Assembly: GCA_036365515.1 (NCBI GenBank)
Contig: CM070874.1
Location: 50,164,583 to 50,228,582, forward strand
DNA length: 64,000 bases
DNA from: Torymus aiolomorphi
Taxonomy: Eukaryota; Arthropoda; Insecta; Hymenoptera; Torymidae
Direction: 5' to 3'
The notes beneath the pieces were generated by a model. That model did no database searches and was not told the DNA's origin. It worked only from the letters and a program-made list of their open reading frames with translations. A program made the translations under genes and the position numbers. Shown piece after piece: positions 36,050 through 48,479 of the stretch. Position 1 is the first letter of the stretch. The number at the start of each line of letters is the position of its first letter.

Positions 36050-38689
36050 GATATGTCGCATAACGCACGAACAAAATAATATATCGGACACAAATTTTGG
36101 AGATATATAAAGCAATATTCAAAAATTCTGTAAGTTAGATTTTACAGTTAAACAGATAATATTAAGTCGGTTTTTAAATAAAAAGACGTCTTGGATTGTA
36201 AGAAAAAGAGGGACAAAGTGAAAGTGATATAAAAGGAAAAGAAATATAAAATGATAAGGATGATGAGGAAGGAGAATAAAAGAATGTTGTCTATAAGTGC
36301 AGGAGGCATTCTGAATTATAAGAAAGAAGCCCAGTGGTACAGACAATTTGAAATAGGAAATTGAATTTGAAAATGATTTAAGAGACAACGGTAGTATAAA
36401 AAATCGCTTCCTTTTAATTTATGTTTCAATTTATGATAAGCTGTATAAAGCAATTTTATGGAAGTTTATTTTTAGTTTGAAAACACAAAATGCCATAATC
36501 ATATTAAAGAGAAAGTTTCTTTTCTTAAATATACGACCGTTGTGGCTCATAAATTTGTAGATATATATTTATTATTCTTGCATACACTTTATATATTTTT
36601 TCACATGATTTTTTTTTTGCATTATATGCAAGGTAGAAAATACATGAAAATTAAAGAATAGAGTTTATCTACTTTTAGTCTATTTTAAGTTAGTCAGCAG
36701 AGGATATTAGTTTTCAGCACTGAATAAAGGAGCAAATTGCCATGTGCTCCGAAAAGTTCCGAACGACAAAAGCAAAAAAGAAAAGAAAAGATTTATCGAA
36801 AATCAGAAAAAAATTGCTTTCGCATTTGACTTTTAGATACCCGGCAAAAACTAGCGAGTGTGAAAAAAAAGCGCATCTGAATGCAAGCGTGCGCTCGTCG
36901 AAGCTGTTAGCCGCACGTATACGCAGGACCGCAACTCAACAACTCCAGGACATCCCGAGTCGAAATTAGGTTAGACATATAAATTTACCTTTGTCCGAAA
37001 ATCTCACCCCCTATGCCTGCTTCTTTTTTTTCGCTAGATTTCACGACTATTTCTTTCTTCGCTTTTTGCGCGGTACTATTGTTCGCGGGGTGGAAGGAAG
37101 GGGGGGGGGGGGGGGGTTGACAGGCATTTCTCGCATCGTCGATAATTGGACCAACGTAAAAGTGGATTAAATAAAATATGGAATTTCGAATCTGACTCTA
37201 TGATTCGTGCACACGAGGAAGCTTTATTCGGAGTAGAAGCTGAACAATATTTTTAAATTAACGAAAGTAAAAAGGGTTGACGGGAGACGGGGTCGGAAAG
37301 AAATTCTCAGTAAGAAGATTTTCAGTTGCCGTGCATTTGATCAGAATTTATTTTTGCTGTGGTATTGTTTTTGAAATATCGTTTTTATTTCATAACGCGT
37401 TCACAACTTGGTGTTTTTATTATTAAAATATTTTTTATTATGATGGATTTACATGTATATCAGTCGACTGAGTCGAAATTTCTTTATTAGTTCAGGAAGC
37501 TGGCTACCATTGATTATTCTTTTCATACAATATTTTAGTAGTTACTTGATATTTAACATGAAAAATGAACTTAATTTGCATATCAATTATGCGTAAAACA
37601 AATGGTGTTTGTAGATATTCAATTTGCATTTAAAACACATAATTCTGTTGCACTGCTGTAAAATCGTTGTTATTATTCATGATTGTATGTGCCATTATTA
37701 ATGTATTAATTGTAAAATTAAAAAATAAATTGCTCGTTTCGTTCTATACGTACAGTTTGTACTGATTACTTAAAAAAGAAAAAAAACCTGAAATATTGTG
37801 TAAGCAATAGTTTTAGTTGAGTAGGCATTTATGATGCAAATGAATGGTCCGTTATTTCTCTTTATCAAAGAGGGGTGGGACCAGATATATCGAAAGGCTG
37901 ATAGTTAGAAGCCTTACACTTCAGAAAATTGAAAAATAGAACAACGCACTAGTCCCACCCTTAAAGAGAGAACTTTTTAACGATACAAATTTTCAAAACT
38001 CATATTTTGCTGGTTTGGTTTACGTTATTTTAAGGGTGGAATTAGATAGAAGCTGATAGGTAGAAAGAAGCCTTTCCTTGAGAAAATAAAAAACAGAAAG
38101 TACGATAGCCAGAATGTAAAAATAGAGAAATACCAATACCTACAGAATAAACTAATTTCATACTTCCACAATTATAGAAAACGCATAGTACGAAATGTAA
38201 TGTAAAAATACACAAATCGCAGGAATCGACAGCCCCAAGTTTTTCTATGCCTTTTTGACGCTTAACTTTAAACTCTTATAACGTTTGAAGAAATCAACAT
38301 TTTTTCATTTTCAAAAAAGCAACTGAAAGCTCTTTCTTAGGTTTCAATGCAAAAGTCAGGAATGTGGGGAGTGTAATGCAAGCACGAGAAATCGAATTCT
38401 TGGTTACTTTTTTTACAAACATATTATTTACAACAAGAGCCTATCATAATAGTGATTTTCAACTCATAGGATTATCATAACCACTTTTTCTGGATGAAAA
38501 TTTTTAGATATCTTACAAATGACCACTATTTCGCACAATATTTCATTACTATATAAACTAAGAAATGCTGTATTCCAAGCAAGGCCTTTTCAAAATATCA
38601 TGTAATTCGAAAAACTTATATATGGATTAAAGAAACATAAAAATAAACTAATTATTTTACAGAAAAAATTGCTTATATATGTATATATT
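36050..38689. other. Non-coding stretch
   Basis: It contains a run of 17 G (37100-37116). There is also a short inverted repeat, GGGTGGGAC (about 37874) with GTCCCACCC (about 37952). The basic 75-codon frame at 36742-36969 has no recognisable domain. Nothing else assignable. Confidence 0.45.
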
Positions 38690-38999
38690 TTTGTTTCAAG
38701 TAATTGACAGCTGTTATTAGCCTGCGCCGTGCTAAAAGCACATACACGAGACAGGGTGTAACATCTTCAATTTTTACGTAGAAAACCAGTCCTGCAATCT
38801 ATATTAGTGTGCCATACATGGCACAATGCGGGGATGCATAAAACTGCCCAAATAAGTCGCTAAAATAGGCCACTTTTTTAGAGTTTTATGCCTCCCCGCA
38901 TTACGCCGTGCATTGCACACTAATATGGATTATAGAGCTTGTTTTCTACTTACAGTTAAAGATTTCTAGACCTAGTCTGGTTCATATACTTAGGACGGC

Positions 39000-39084
<85 letters not shown>

Positions 39085-39512
39085 AAAATCCATAATACTT
39101 TCAACCCTTGTGTGACTTTTTTTTCAAGTAATTTACTGCTGCTATTAGCCTGCCGTCTTAAGCATATGAACCAGACGGGTCTAGAAATCTTTAACTGTAA
39201 CTAGAAAACAAGCTCTATAATCCATATTAGTGTGCAATGCACGGCGTAATGCGGGGAGGCATAAAACTCTAAAAAAGTGGCTGAAACCGATTTTAGCGAT
39301 TTATTTGGACAGTTTTATGCATCCCCGCATTGTGCCGTGTGTGGCACACTAATATGGATTACAGGACTGGTTTTCTACGTAAAAATTGAAGATGTTACAA
39401 CCCTGCCTTGTGTATGTAATTTTAGCACAGCAGGCTAATAACAGCTGTCAATTACTTGAAAAAAAAAGTTATACAAAAAGTTAAAAGTATTATGGATTTG
39501 CTCATATACGAG
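38690..39512. mobile_element. Nested foldback element with (TG)n loop
   Basis: The outer arms (about 38698-39000 and 39150-39458) are reverse complements across a (TG)n loop (39005-39082). Each arm is itself a hairpin: GCACAATGCGGGGATGCATA near 38821-38840 pairs with the block near 38885-38915, and the same is seen in the right arm. Shared blocks with 1282-1768 (GGACTGGTTTTCTACGTAAA, CAGGCTAATA-type) place both in one family. No coding capacity. Confidence 0.85.
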
Positions 39513-41804
39513 CTTCCTAGAAATTAAATGGTCTGCTCAGCTATTGCACACGGATCTCCAAAAAATTGGTCACTGCGTGGGAAATCATGTAAGTCACTGA
39601 AGAACGGAGGACGATTCGATCAGTTCGACAAAGCGATAAAGTCTCCTCTTCTTTATCAATCTCAGAGCCAGAGCCAAGAGCGATTCTACTTTCTTCAACC
39701 GCAGCTGCGCATCCTGAAATCTTCGTTCGCCGTGCAATGCGAAAGATCGCGCGAGACAAAAAAGTTGGAATAAAAAAGGAAAACTCGCTCGTCGATAACT
39801 TATCGTGCGCTTGCAGAATTCTCTACTAGCGTAAATCAAAGAGGAGGAAACGAAGAAAAAGAATCTGGAAGAGCGCAAGGAAGAAAGGGAGACGGAGAGA
39901 ATAGCGGACTGTGTTCATTTCACGGTCCTTCGGCATAATAGCTACTTTTTCACAGTCTCGCGCAGCGCACAAGCTGGAGAAAGAGAGGAATCGTCTAATA
40001 AGCGAGTGATCTCTGTCAGCTAAAAAAAAGGAAGAAGGGCAAAAAGAGAAATTCGCACCTGAGTAGCATTTAAAATAGGCCCCGTATTTCACGTGCTTGT
40101 ATATATGGTACATTGCAAGTCAAATACTCTTGTTAAATTATTAAAAATTACTACAAAATTTGTTCTAGTTATGATTAAAATGAAAACTCACTTATCTTGA
40201 AATTCATGTAGCGAGGCATTTAACTAGAAATATATATTATTTTCCGTATATTACAGTCGCGCTTATATATCCTAGAGGGAGAGTAGTAAGTATAGTATTT
40301 GTTTTGAATCGTGCTAAACTTGTGTGTGCGCTCTCCCGCCCCTACTTTTCGCGAGACGCGAGGCTTTGCGTGAGCTGGTCGCTTTTCGCTCGCTCTCTTC
40401 ACATCGAGCCGCGGAGTCGATCGCACACTGACATTATATGGCAATAAAGGTCTTTTTATTTCAAAGGTAATTGCCCTCAAGTTCTTTCCTTGACACACTC
40501 CTACTCCGACCAGCAGCTTTCGTATGCTACGCGTCGCATTTCTGCACTTCATGCAGAAACTTTGTCTTCAATCGATCTCGAAATGGCTCGAGCACAATAT
40601 AATAAACAAAAATTATTTATGGTATACGGACGCTATAATTTATTGAACAAAACTGTCTATTGAAAAAGAAGTTATTCCTAATGATTGGCGTAAAGACTTG
40701 GAATATAGCGAAAACGTTTATTTTTGACAGTGAATGACCTGTCATTAACGTAATAAATTTATTTTAGGTTTAGGAAGTTATTTCCTTGTCCTAACATCAA
40801 GGATTCTCATTCCGCAGTTAATTACACGATGTGGAAGTTCTAATATACCAAAGCATGTCTCACGCAGAAGCGTCGGCAGCAGCAACGCCGGCGTCAACGA
40901 CACTTAAGAATTGGTTTTCTTAATTAACCAAAGTGCGCGGTAATGGCATTCGCGGCACGTGCACGTGCTTCCTCCCTTCTCTCTCGCCCTCTCTCGCTCT
41001 TTCCTTTTCTCTGTCTTTCTTCCAGGTCCACGTAAGCGGTTGTGTTAGTAGGGGGAGAAAGAAAACTAAGCGAGAGAGAAAGAAGAGTCGCAAAAGTACC
41101 GTCATTCTCTGCAGTAGCAGTAATCGACAGAACGTCATTAAGTTGCGCTCGCGCGTTTTCCCTCCCTACGACGAAGGCGACATAAAAGTCCGTAAAAACT
41201 TAGTGGTCGGAAGCTGCCACGTGGAGTCCGCTCATGCAGAAATACTCTTTCTCCTCCTTCCCTCGGCCGCTTCTTTTCTTTCTCTAGCTCTTCTTTTCCA
41301 ATTTTCGAGGCCGTTTTTTTTCTATTGCTCGCATCCTCTGCACTTGCACTATACTTATTCGTCCCGACTCTTCTTTACCGCAAGACACCTATATTTTTGT
41401 TTTGCCGTTAATACAGCACAGCTTTTATTTAAATACAAATATTGCGCAGCTACCCTCCTTGTTTTGTCTTTCTTTCTTTCAGTTTTCATGCTGTGTACGT
41501 CTGAGGGGGTAAATGGTCTGACTAATTAAAGAGCCTCGCGTTCGTGATCCTGGTATGGATTTCTATGAGTGAAAAAGGCAGATTCTTAATGTAGGTGATT
41601 AGTTAAAAAGTGATGAGAGTTTTCTGCTATATTTTTTTAACTGGTACCTCAATGTGGAGCTTATTATACCTTTCTGAATAGTTTATAATCTTATTGTTTA
41701 AGCGCCAATTGCATTATTGTTATGAGAATATTATTAAAATAGTTATTTGAAGAAAGAAAAAGTGATTTAAATTTATCAATTGTGTCGCCAATACAGGTAT
41801 TCAA
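39513..41804. other. Non-coding stretch with GC-richer islands
   Basis: Islands at 39540-40020, 40310-40560 and 40860-41350 are CpG-richer than the background. The last contains CACGTGCACGTG (about 40957-40968), a double E-box. The longest open frame (40933-41529, 198 codons) is serine-, leucine- and phenylalanine-rich with no domain signature, and overlaps a CT-rich tract. I do not call it a gene. Confidence 0.4.
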
Positions 41805-41853
41805 TTAGGGGGGCCGCGCCCTACCACGCGCTCTCGCGCGCCAACCCCCCGCT
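41805..41853 (-). mobile_element. Helitron-type 3' terminus
   Basis: On the minus strand, GGGGGGTTGGCGCGCGAGAG and a GC-rich arm lead to CCCCCCTAA, with T as the next host base. This parallels the end of the Helitron at 19095 (GGGGGTTGGCGAGCGGAGCG ... CTAG). No coding sequence or matching 5' end was found. A plus-strand TCTATATAAAAACGAAG at 41855 resembles a Helitron 5' start, so two ends may be abutted. Confidence 0.5.
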
Positions 41854-41956
41854 GTCTATATAAAAACGAAGTTTTTACATTATAGGCACAACCGCACTTC
41901 TCAGGAAAATCTTGCATTTTTGTGTAAAGTCAAATCCTTGAGCAATAAGTATGAGC

Positions 41957-43195
41957 TCTAACTCGTTAGGAATTGATTCTACATGAAAATATTAAATGGG
42001 AAAAAGTTTTGTTTTATTATAATGTACAACTTTTACATTTAACATATTGGTGTAAAGTTAAATCCTGCCAAGTTACAGCCGAAAATCGTCCATTTCATGT
42101 ATATTTTAGGTTGCTCATGTGGGCTAGTAGACCTAAAGCTATGAAATTTTTTTACAAAAATTCATTTACACATTCCAATCTTAAAACTGATATGACAGGA
42201 AAAAGGGTTCTTAACATAACGGAAAAAATTTTTGTTACATAATTTCCAATGTCGCAAAAGTAGATTTTGTCCACTAAAAAAATCAATACGTATTTATAAT
42301 CTTTTTTGTTTTTCATTAAATTCTAATTTGCAAGATCTCATTTTCTTCCTTGTTCAATTTCAGGGGGAGGTATCCATATCAAAATTTAAAAATTTTCAAA
42401 ACCTGCAAAGTTATATGCAATTGTTTGTAGATTTGTTACTGAATTTTATAAACAATTGCATATAACTTAACAGGTTTTGAAAATTTTACAATTTTGATAT
42501 GGGTATCTCCCCCTAAAATTGAACAAGGAATGTTCCGCACAAAACGGAATTCGCGGCAGGTGATTAGAAAATATAAAAATAAGCACAAAATGCATCCAAA
42601 CTTTCATTTATTCTTATGTTTGGTTAGTACCTTATTCAAAGGTTACGCAACGACTGACCACAAACGACAAAATCAACAACTTAGTTTCATCTTAGAAATG
42701 GTCTTTTCTTGTTTTTTTGAACTAATCGCAACCTTATTAAATATATGTATATAATCAATAATGATGAAATTACATAAAAGCTTTTTTTCTACTTTTTGAG
42801 TATCTATAATTAAAATGTATCCGTAACAAGGAAGAAAATGAGAACTTGCAAATTAGAATTGAATGAAAAACAAAAAAGATTATAAATACTTATTGAATTT
42901 TTTTTAGTGGACAATAATAATAAGAACCTTTTTTCCTGTCCTATAAGTTTTAAGATTGAAATGTGTAAATGAATCTTTGTAAAAAAATTTCATAGCTTTA
43001 GGTTTACTAGCCCGCATGAGCTACCTTAAGTGTTTAAAATTGTTGTTATAGGTCTAACTCGTCAGCAATTGGCTGTACATGAAAATGTTAAATGGGAAAA
43101 AGTTTTGTTTTATTATAATCTACAATTTTTTCATTTAACATATTTGTGTAAAGTTAAATTCTGTCAAGTTATAGCCGAAAATCGTCCATTTTTGA
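41957..43195. repeat. Nested direct and inverted repeat structure
   Basis: A direct repeat of about 145 bp occurs at 41957-42105 and 43051-43195 (shared TTAAATGGGAAAAAGTTTTG and GCCGAAAATCGTCCATTT). Between them 42106-42358 is the reverse complement of 42826-43028. Inside that, 42347-42426 and 42451-42528 form a tight palindrome (CCTTGTTCAATTTCAGGGGG and complement). An unrelated 300-bp insert (42529-42825) sits in one arm junction. No coding capacity. Confidence 0.75.
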
Positions 43196-43459
43196 CCTTT
43201 TTATCTGTTTTTCGCAGTTGTATTGGCAAATATTGCTCATAGCAAAAAATGCCCAACAGAAAAAAGGTGTCTTTCAATTAGTTTTAGCAGATAGATGTGT
43301 AGATATAAACTTAAAATTAATTTTTCTAGATATTATGGTTAAAAATCGATTTTTTGAAATTTTTCTTTGTGCTCGTATTCCTAAACTTTTTCATCGATCT
43401 TTCTAAGTAGAGGACCACTGGCTAGGTATAATTAAAGGAGCATTTGCTCGCAATTCTGA

Positions 43460-43640
43460 TGGAATCGATCGGAAATTCATTGAGGTAATCAGGTAATTTG
43501 ATTACATGCGGACGTACAGACATACATACATTTCAGAACACGCTTTTTACATATTAAATTTTCAGTATTCAAATTCCGACAATTTCCGCTCTGGTGAAAT
43601 TATAAGGCTCGCCTGAGTAGCGGTCATGCCTAAATGTTTA
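43460..43640. repeat. Dispersed repeat, copy 2
   Basis: Opposite-strand relative of 28090-28310, sharing GGTGAAATTATAAGGCTCGC and GGACGTACAGACATACATAC. Family unknown. Confidence 0.6.
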
Positions 43641-44826
43641 TTGTCACATATTTATCAAACTTAACACATTGTTTCAAAAACTTTATTGAAAAAGAAATAT
43701 TTTAGATTTTGTTTTGCAAAAATAGACGTTATTTATGTATATTTATAATTTGCCATAAAAATCTGTAATCATACGATTTTAAGTAAAATATAATAAAAAT
43801 TTTCAGAATAACTGAAAAATCCCTCTATACAATCGGCATGTAATGACAAATTTGTAATACTTTGATGTAATGTAACGCTGGTGTAACATAATGCAAGATG
43901 GTGGCGAAAGAAAGAGCCTTTATATGGTTTACATGGATATGTTCTAAAGCATCAAAAAAGATATAATAATAACCATCACTGAACATTACTGTTACCAACT
44001 TCGAAAAAGAAAGGAGACATTATCTCTGTGGGTTGCCGGTTTTTGAGGAATTGCGTTTTTTAAGGTTTGCATTAAAACACTAGATCGATGAATGCAAGCA
44101 GCGTTTCGAAAGTATGCTTACTTAGTGTAGTACCTTTTCAACAATTATGTTAGACAAAGAAAAGGGTTGGTTATCTTTTTAGAAATAAAGAAATGTTTGG
44201 ACTTAAGACGTTTTTGCGGGAACGTGGACTTAAGTCGTTATTCCGGCACTCAATCTAACTGCCAATCCATATTGTGCATGCCGTATGCCTTATGCCGTAT
44301 ACTGTATGCGTTTACTACTCGTAAACGCATCCGGTATACGGCACGCAATGTAGATTGCCAGTAATACATGCAATTTCGTATCATCGCGATAAAAATATGA
44401 GCTATTAGACACGCGCCATCTATAGTAAAGAGTCGTTAAGCTCGTCATTGTGATCAGCGATGGCAAAAGGCCTTTTTACCTGTTAAGAAGTTTTTTAGTT
44501 TTACACCGGTGTTAGAACGAGAATTCTCCAACACTCTTTCCACGGTTTAGATTCGCAGCAGTGCGTCAAACAAACTTGTGATTTAACAACAACGATTCTA
44601 TTTTGGAACATTGGAGATTCAGAGTATACTTGTTTGCAAAACATTTAGATTTTTATAGGGCTAAAATAAGTTAATAACAAAGTGGATTTAATCCAAGATT
44701 ACAAATCTTTATCCTTAGCAGAGCCTTCGCAAGACATGTTATTATTTATCATCACTTGTAGCAATTTTTATTTTCTAACCCTTTAACCTTGTAATTGGCC
44801 TCCTAAAAGCATTTTTTACAATATTA
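43641..44826. other. Non-coding spacer with a hairpin
   Basis: At 44255-44362, CAATCTAACTGCC pairs imperfectly with the right side and GTATGCGTTTAC with GTAAACGCAT around a short loop. GGACTTAAGTCGT near 44225 recurs near 45278. No gene recognised. Confidence 0.5.
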
Positions 44827-44829
44827 TAT

Positions 44830-45026
44830 GGTAGAGGCTCCCAATGTGGACACTTATGAAGGAAAAGATGTACAAAATTAAAAATTTGGTGTTATATATA
44901 CCAAGTTAAAGATCATTGTATTATAGGTAACTTTCGCCCATTATACAACTATATTCAAAGTATCAACTTTGATATTATCATCTCACATGAAGTGTGAGTT
45001 TCCACATTCGGAGCCTCTCCCCTATG
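44830..45026. repeat. About 200-bp inverted-repeat element
   Basis: GTAGAGGCTCCCAATGTGGA at the left pairs with the reverse complement of TCCACATTCGGAGCCTCTCC at the right. TAT lies on both sides. MITE-like; no coding capacity. Confidence 0.55.
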
Positions 45027-45502
45027 AGTAACAAAGGGAAAAAGTTATTTTCTCATCATTATATATTTACGATATTATACAAAATGTTACCTTCGGTGCA
45101 ATTAAATAAATGTTCAAATCATCTCAATCAAAGTTTTTTTTTTCAGCAAACCGAAGCCTTTTTTGTAAAATAATTTACTTTTTTTTTAATGAATACACAA
45201 TATTAAGTCAATTTCACGCGAAAGAGACGTATCTAAATATAAAAACTATCGTGAAATCTCGAAGTTGGGAAAAATGGACTTAAGTCGTTTTTTCGGAAGC
45301 CCACAGATCTGTTGTTGCTAAAAGTTATTGAAATTTAAGAAGTACTTAGGAGTCCGGTGTCCGGTAGGTATAGGCACATCAACAAAAACGAGAGGAAGAC
45401 AGAAGAAAAATGCGCACAAGAGAAACAGAGTGCGAGACATAAGTGGGTGTCGAGAGTATTTTAAAAGTTTGCTCCTCTCCCATAGGTAAATAGTAAACAA
45501 AA

Positions 45503-45637
45503 TATGAAGAGCTCAGAGCAACAAACGGCCAGCTCATATTGCAAGTTGACCCCCCAAAATGCCAGTTTAAACTGTTTAAATAGGGGCCAACATGGAATAT
45601 GAATTGACCATTTGTTGCTCTGAGCTCTTCATATGAA
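45503..45637. repeat. 135-bp palindrome with 24-bp perfect arms
   Basis: ATATGAAGAGCTCAGAGCAA then CAAA is repeated as an exact reverse complement at the other end, with partial pairing continuing inward (CATAT, GGGGCCAAC). No coding capacity. Confidence 0.8.
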
Positions 45638-46097
45638 TTGTCAAGTGTGAGAAAGTCAAAACTTTAGCGCTCAATTAACCCGTGACTTTGAACTAATTTA
45701 AAGGGTCTTCATAACGTTAAGAATGCAGAGTCATGGCTTTTTGTAATCAGCGTTATACCGACCCGATCGTTCAATATTGCCAGATTGAATCGTATTCTTG
45801 AGACCATGATTTTATAAAGTCGTATCTTATTGGGTTTAAATTGTTTTCATTTAACAAACCAAGTACATAGTGGTGACAGTTTTTCCAAAATTGAATTTCC
45901 AAACATTTTTTTTTCCAAAAATTATTTTTCCAACAAATATCAATTTTTAAATAATTTTGTTTCCAAAGTGTATTATTTTCAAAAAGTATTCATTTATTTC
46001 ATTAACAGTCTCAATATTTTGAAAATAATTATGAGCGAGGAAAAGTAGCTCGAGTTCGAGGAAGGCGATAACTACCTTCCCGCTTATAGTCCTACAT
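45638..46097. other. Non-coding spacer
   Basis: AT-rich; the 72-codon frame at 45830-46048 is phenylalanine- and asparagine-rich with no domain signature. Confidence 0.4.
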
Positions 46098-46860
46098 TGA
46101 GAAAAATGTTCTAATAAAATTTATTATAAACGTATAAGAAAAATTACTATATTTTGTAGCAACGTTTGGACCAACTGCAATTATAATAATTTTTGCTATC
46201 CAACATTTAATTTTTATACCGAGGTCAAATTTCAAAAAATTAAATTTTTTTTCACTATTTCGTATTTACAGACTAATAACATGTTTAAAGTTAAAATAAA
46301 TTAAATTGAGAGATAAATTTTTTTTTTCGACGACGTCAACACGACAATCGGACACGCTAACCACTTAACCATATGAGATACTCGAGTACAACATTTTGGA
46401 ACTGATATATTTGCTATCATCGATCACGAGAGCAATTCAATGATAATTTAATGGCAATTAATAACAATCAAATAATACCAAAAAATAACTTAATTAATAA
46501 TTAATTTGCATAATTTAAAAACAAAATAATTGAGTTGAGGTTTTCGATGTTTTGTTAACTTAAAAGCACGACAAAGTGAAATTGCGAGTGAAACATAAAC
46601 TTCAAAATAACATGTGCGCGCCTTGACGTGCGCAGAAAGTACTATTGGTGTGGCAATTTTTACCATGTTGGGTAGCCAAATTTCTTATGATCGATGGCAA
46701 TTCTTAAATGTAGCGTTTTTTTCTATATTTATAGTAATTTGAACTATGATACAAAATAAGATTTGTATTGTACTAAAATAAAGTTTATTTTTTTATTATA
46801 ATTATTATTAGAGCCTGTTTGGAATATTTACTACAACGAAATTTTTTTACTATATAACAT
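46098..46860. mobile_element. Probable third tRNA-carrying TIR element, degraded
   Basis: The left end ATTGAGAAAAATGTT followed by AAAAATTACTATATTTTGT parallels the left part of the 31.4-kb copy (GAGAGAAATGTT ... AAAAATTACTATACTGTTG). A tRNA-like A box lies inside on the minus strand (46357-46371). The right end is worn (TTTTTTACTATATAAC near 46845-46860). The relation is by arrangement plus partial sequence, so moderate confidence. Confidence 0.45.
46328..46386 (-). other. tRNA-like half with A box
   Basis: On the minus strand TGGTTAAGTGGTTAG is followed by CGTGTCCGATTGTCGTGTTG, resembling the D-arm and anticodon arm of a tRNA. The B-box half has decayed into a T-rich tract. A similar half lies at 56190-56245. 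Confidence 0.5.
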
Positions 46861-46863
46861 AAT

Positions 46864-46966
46864 AATTGTTATTCCCATCTCTACTATAATGGCCATTTTA
46901 TAGCCTGAAAAGCGAGGCAAAAGTGGCGTCTAATTTTCTCTTTTACTTTATTCCCGCATAATGCGG
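46864..46966. mobile_element. MITE fragment with TTATTCCC end (copy 3)
   Basis: TTATTCCCATCTCTACTATA, TGGCCATTTTATAGCCTGAA and GAGGCAAAAGTGG match the reverse complement of the right half of 32787-33037. The other half is missing. Confidence 0.7.
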
Positions 46967-47163
46967 GAAGAGAGAGAGCCATGCTGACGTAAGAAGGACT
47001 GAGGGGGCATCACCGAAAAGGCGTGTGCGGTAGACACTCTGTCCTGGGTCACCAACCCGCTCGTTCCTCGGCGTGCCGGTCGACGGGCCGATTATCGTAT
47101 TGCGACCTGCGTATGTAATTGGCCTCGTTTACTTGTGCTTATCTTTTACAAAATCAGTGTGCA
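46967..47163. other. GC-rich spacer
   Basis: CpG-containing sequence with no ORF or repeat that I recognise. Confidence 0.35.
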
Positions 47164-47660
47164 TCATGGGTTAATCTCCCAGCAGCCTGGTGGTAATGTC
47201 ACTATCTCTTCTCTCAAGTAAAATTTTGTTGTGTTAAAAAGTTCAATCAATCCTAGATGGCGTAACCTATTTGCGAGATTTGAGATGGAGAATAAGAGAC
47301 TAAGAACAATAGTTTCCATCGTTTTGTTGTGTCTTTGACTTTCTTTAAGTTGGCGTTGAGCGGCTTTCGCATTATTCACTGTTTTAGCTATAACAGCAGC
47401 AGCAGCACTGTCTACTAGTGTACTGGTTGCACTTAGGCCTGCAAATAAGGTAATCAGAAATGTGAGGAATCATTAAATTTTTCACGGAACAGCTAGGACG
47501 CGAGAAATTCGAACCTTTGCTTTACCGCCAGCCTTTTTCACAGCATCTCAAGCACTTTTAAACGCAGCTTGAATGATCTTGCGGGAAGTTTTACTAAAAA
47601 TAGTTGGTTTTACTACTTTAGCTTGTGTGATAGTCGGTTTCTTTTTCAGTCATATACCGA
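47164..47660 (-). pseudogene. Polinton virion-type (PY-like) protein remnant
   Basis: On the minus strand one frame contains a hydrophobic, glycine/serine-rich stretch (LFAGLSATSTLVDS, near 47410-47460) and then NAKAAQRQLKESQRHNKTME. That order, and in particular the charged block ending in HNKTME, is what I know from the Polinton PY-type protein. Upstream, in another frame and with a stop, lies a lysine-rich part (QAKVVKPTIF, KIIQAAFKSA), so at least one frameshift and one stop have occurred. The tail (TLPPGCWEINP) looks like the start of a second Polinton protein read in continuation. This is a decayed copy; function is not expected. Confidence 0.6.
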
Positions 47661-48479
47661 ATTTTAATTTCAACTTTATAGCGTTTGTACAGTATAAGAA
47701 GGTACTTTTTTATCAATGCTAGCAACTTTAGTCAAAACACATCTCCAGGTATAATCTGCTATTTTCCAATACCCAAGACGTAAAAAAATAAAATTTGGGC
47801 TATTTTGTATGACACATCGATCTACCATGGTTTGAATTAAAGCTTTTGTTATAAAGAAAAAGCTGTCAAATTTTGGCAATGATAGTGTGTGATCTTTTTT
47901 TTAAATCGAAAAACACATCAAAATCACCAAAAATTACCATTTTTTCGCCCTTTTTGTAATTTTTTGTAAAAAGAGCCTTCCTATATCATAAGATTGAATT
48001 CTGTTTTTATTCCTCTGTTGAAAAATGAACATTTTGAGCTTTGGTTAAGTGATTTACTCTGTAAAGAACTTGAGTTATATCCTTTTAAATCTAAAATTTT
48101 TGAGTTAGCAAAAAGTGCCTGGGATTTGCTCATATCTGTGCAACAGTATAAATTCATTAAACTTATTGGTATTACAGTCAGCTCTAACATAAGTATCGAT
48201 GTATTCGAACACAACTTTGTCGGTTAACAATACGACACGAGCAAGAAGAGGTCATGTAATGTTGTCAAATCTAACCAATCAGGTGATGTATAGCGGAAAT
48301 AAGAAATAAAGAGCAAATTTGGATAATTTAAATGTTATTGTCGATGTTTGCAGAAACGAAAAGGGTGCGAAATTTTCAAAAATATAGACTATAAATCAGA
48401 GCATAGATAATGCAGTAAGAGGTGGTATAAAGGAGATTGAAAACCTGCATGTCAAATTTATCGACGAGGTAAGTTTTTT

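Noticed and set aside
36742..36969. Basic 75-residue protein
   Set aside because: No family recognised, no repeat or conserved motif, and its length is within chance for this AT-rich sequence.
40933..41529. 198-codon plus-strand frame as a possible gene
   Set aside because: Low-complexity Ser/Leu/Phe composition, overlap with frames on the other strand, no domain and no splice-supported context.
45830..46048. Small gene ending in MSEEK
   Set aside because: The frame is dominated by TTTTCC/TTTCCAA repeats and Phe/Asn codons, with no domain.
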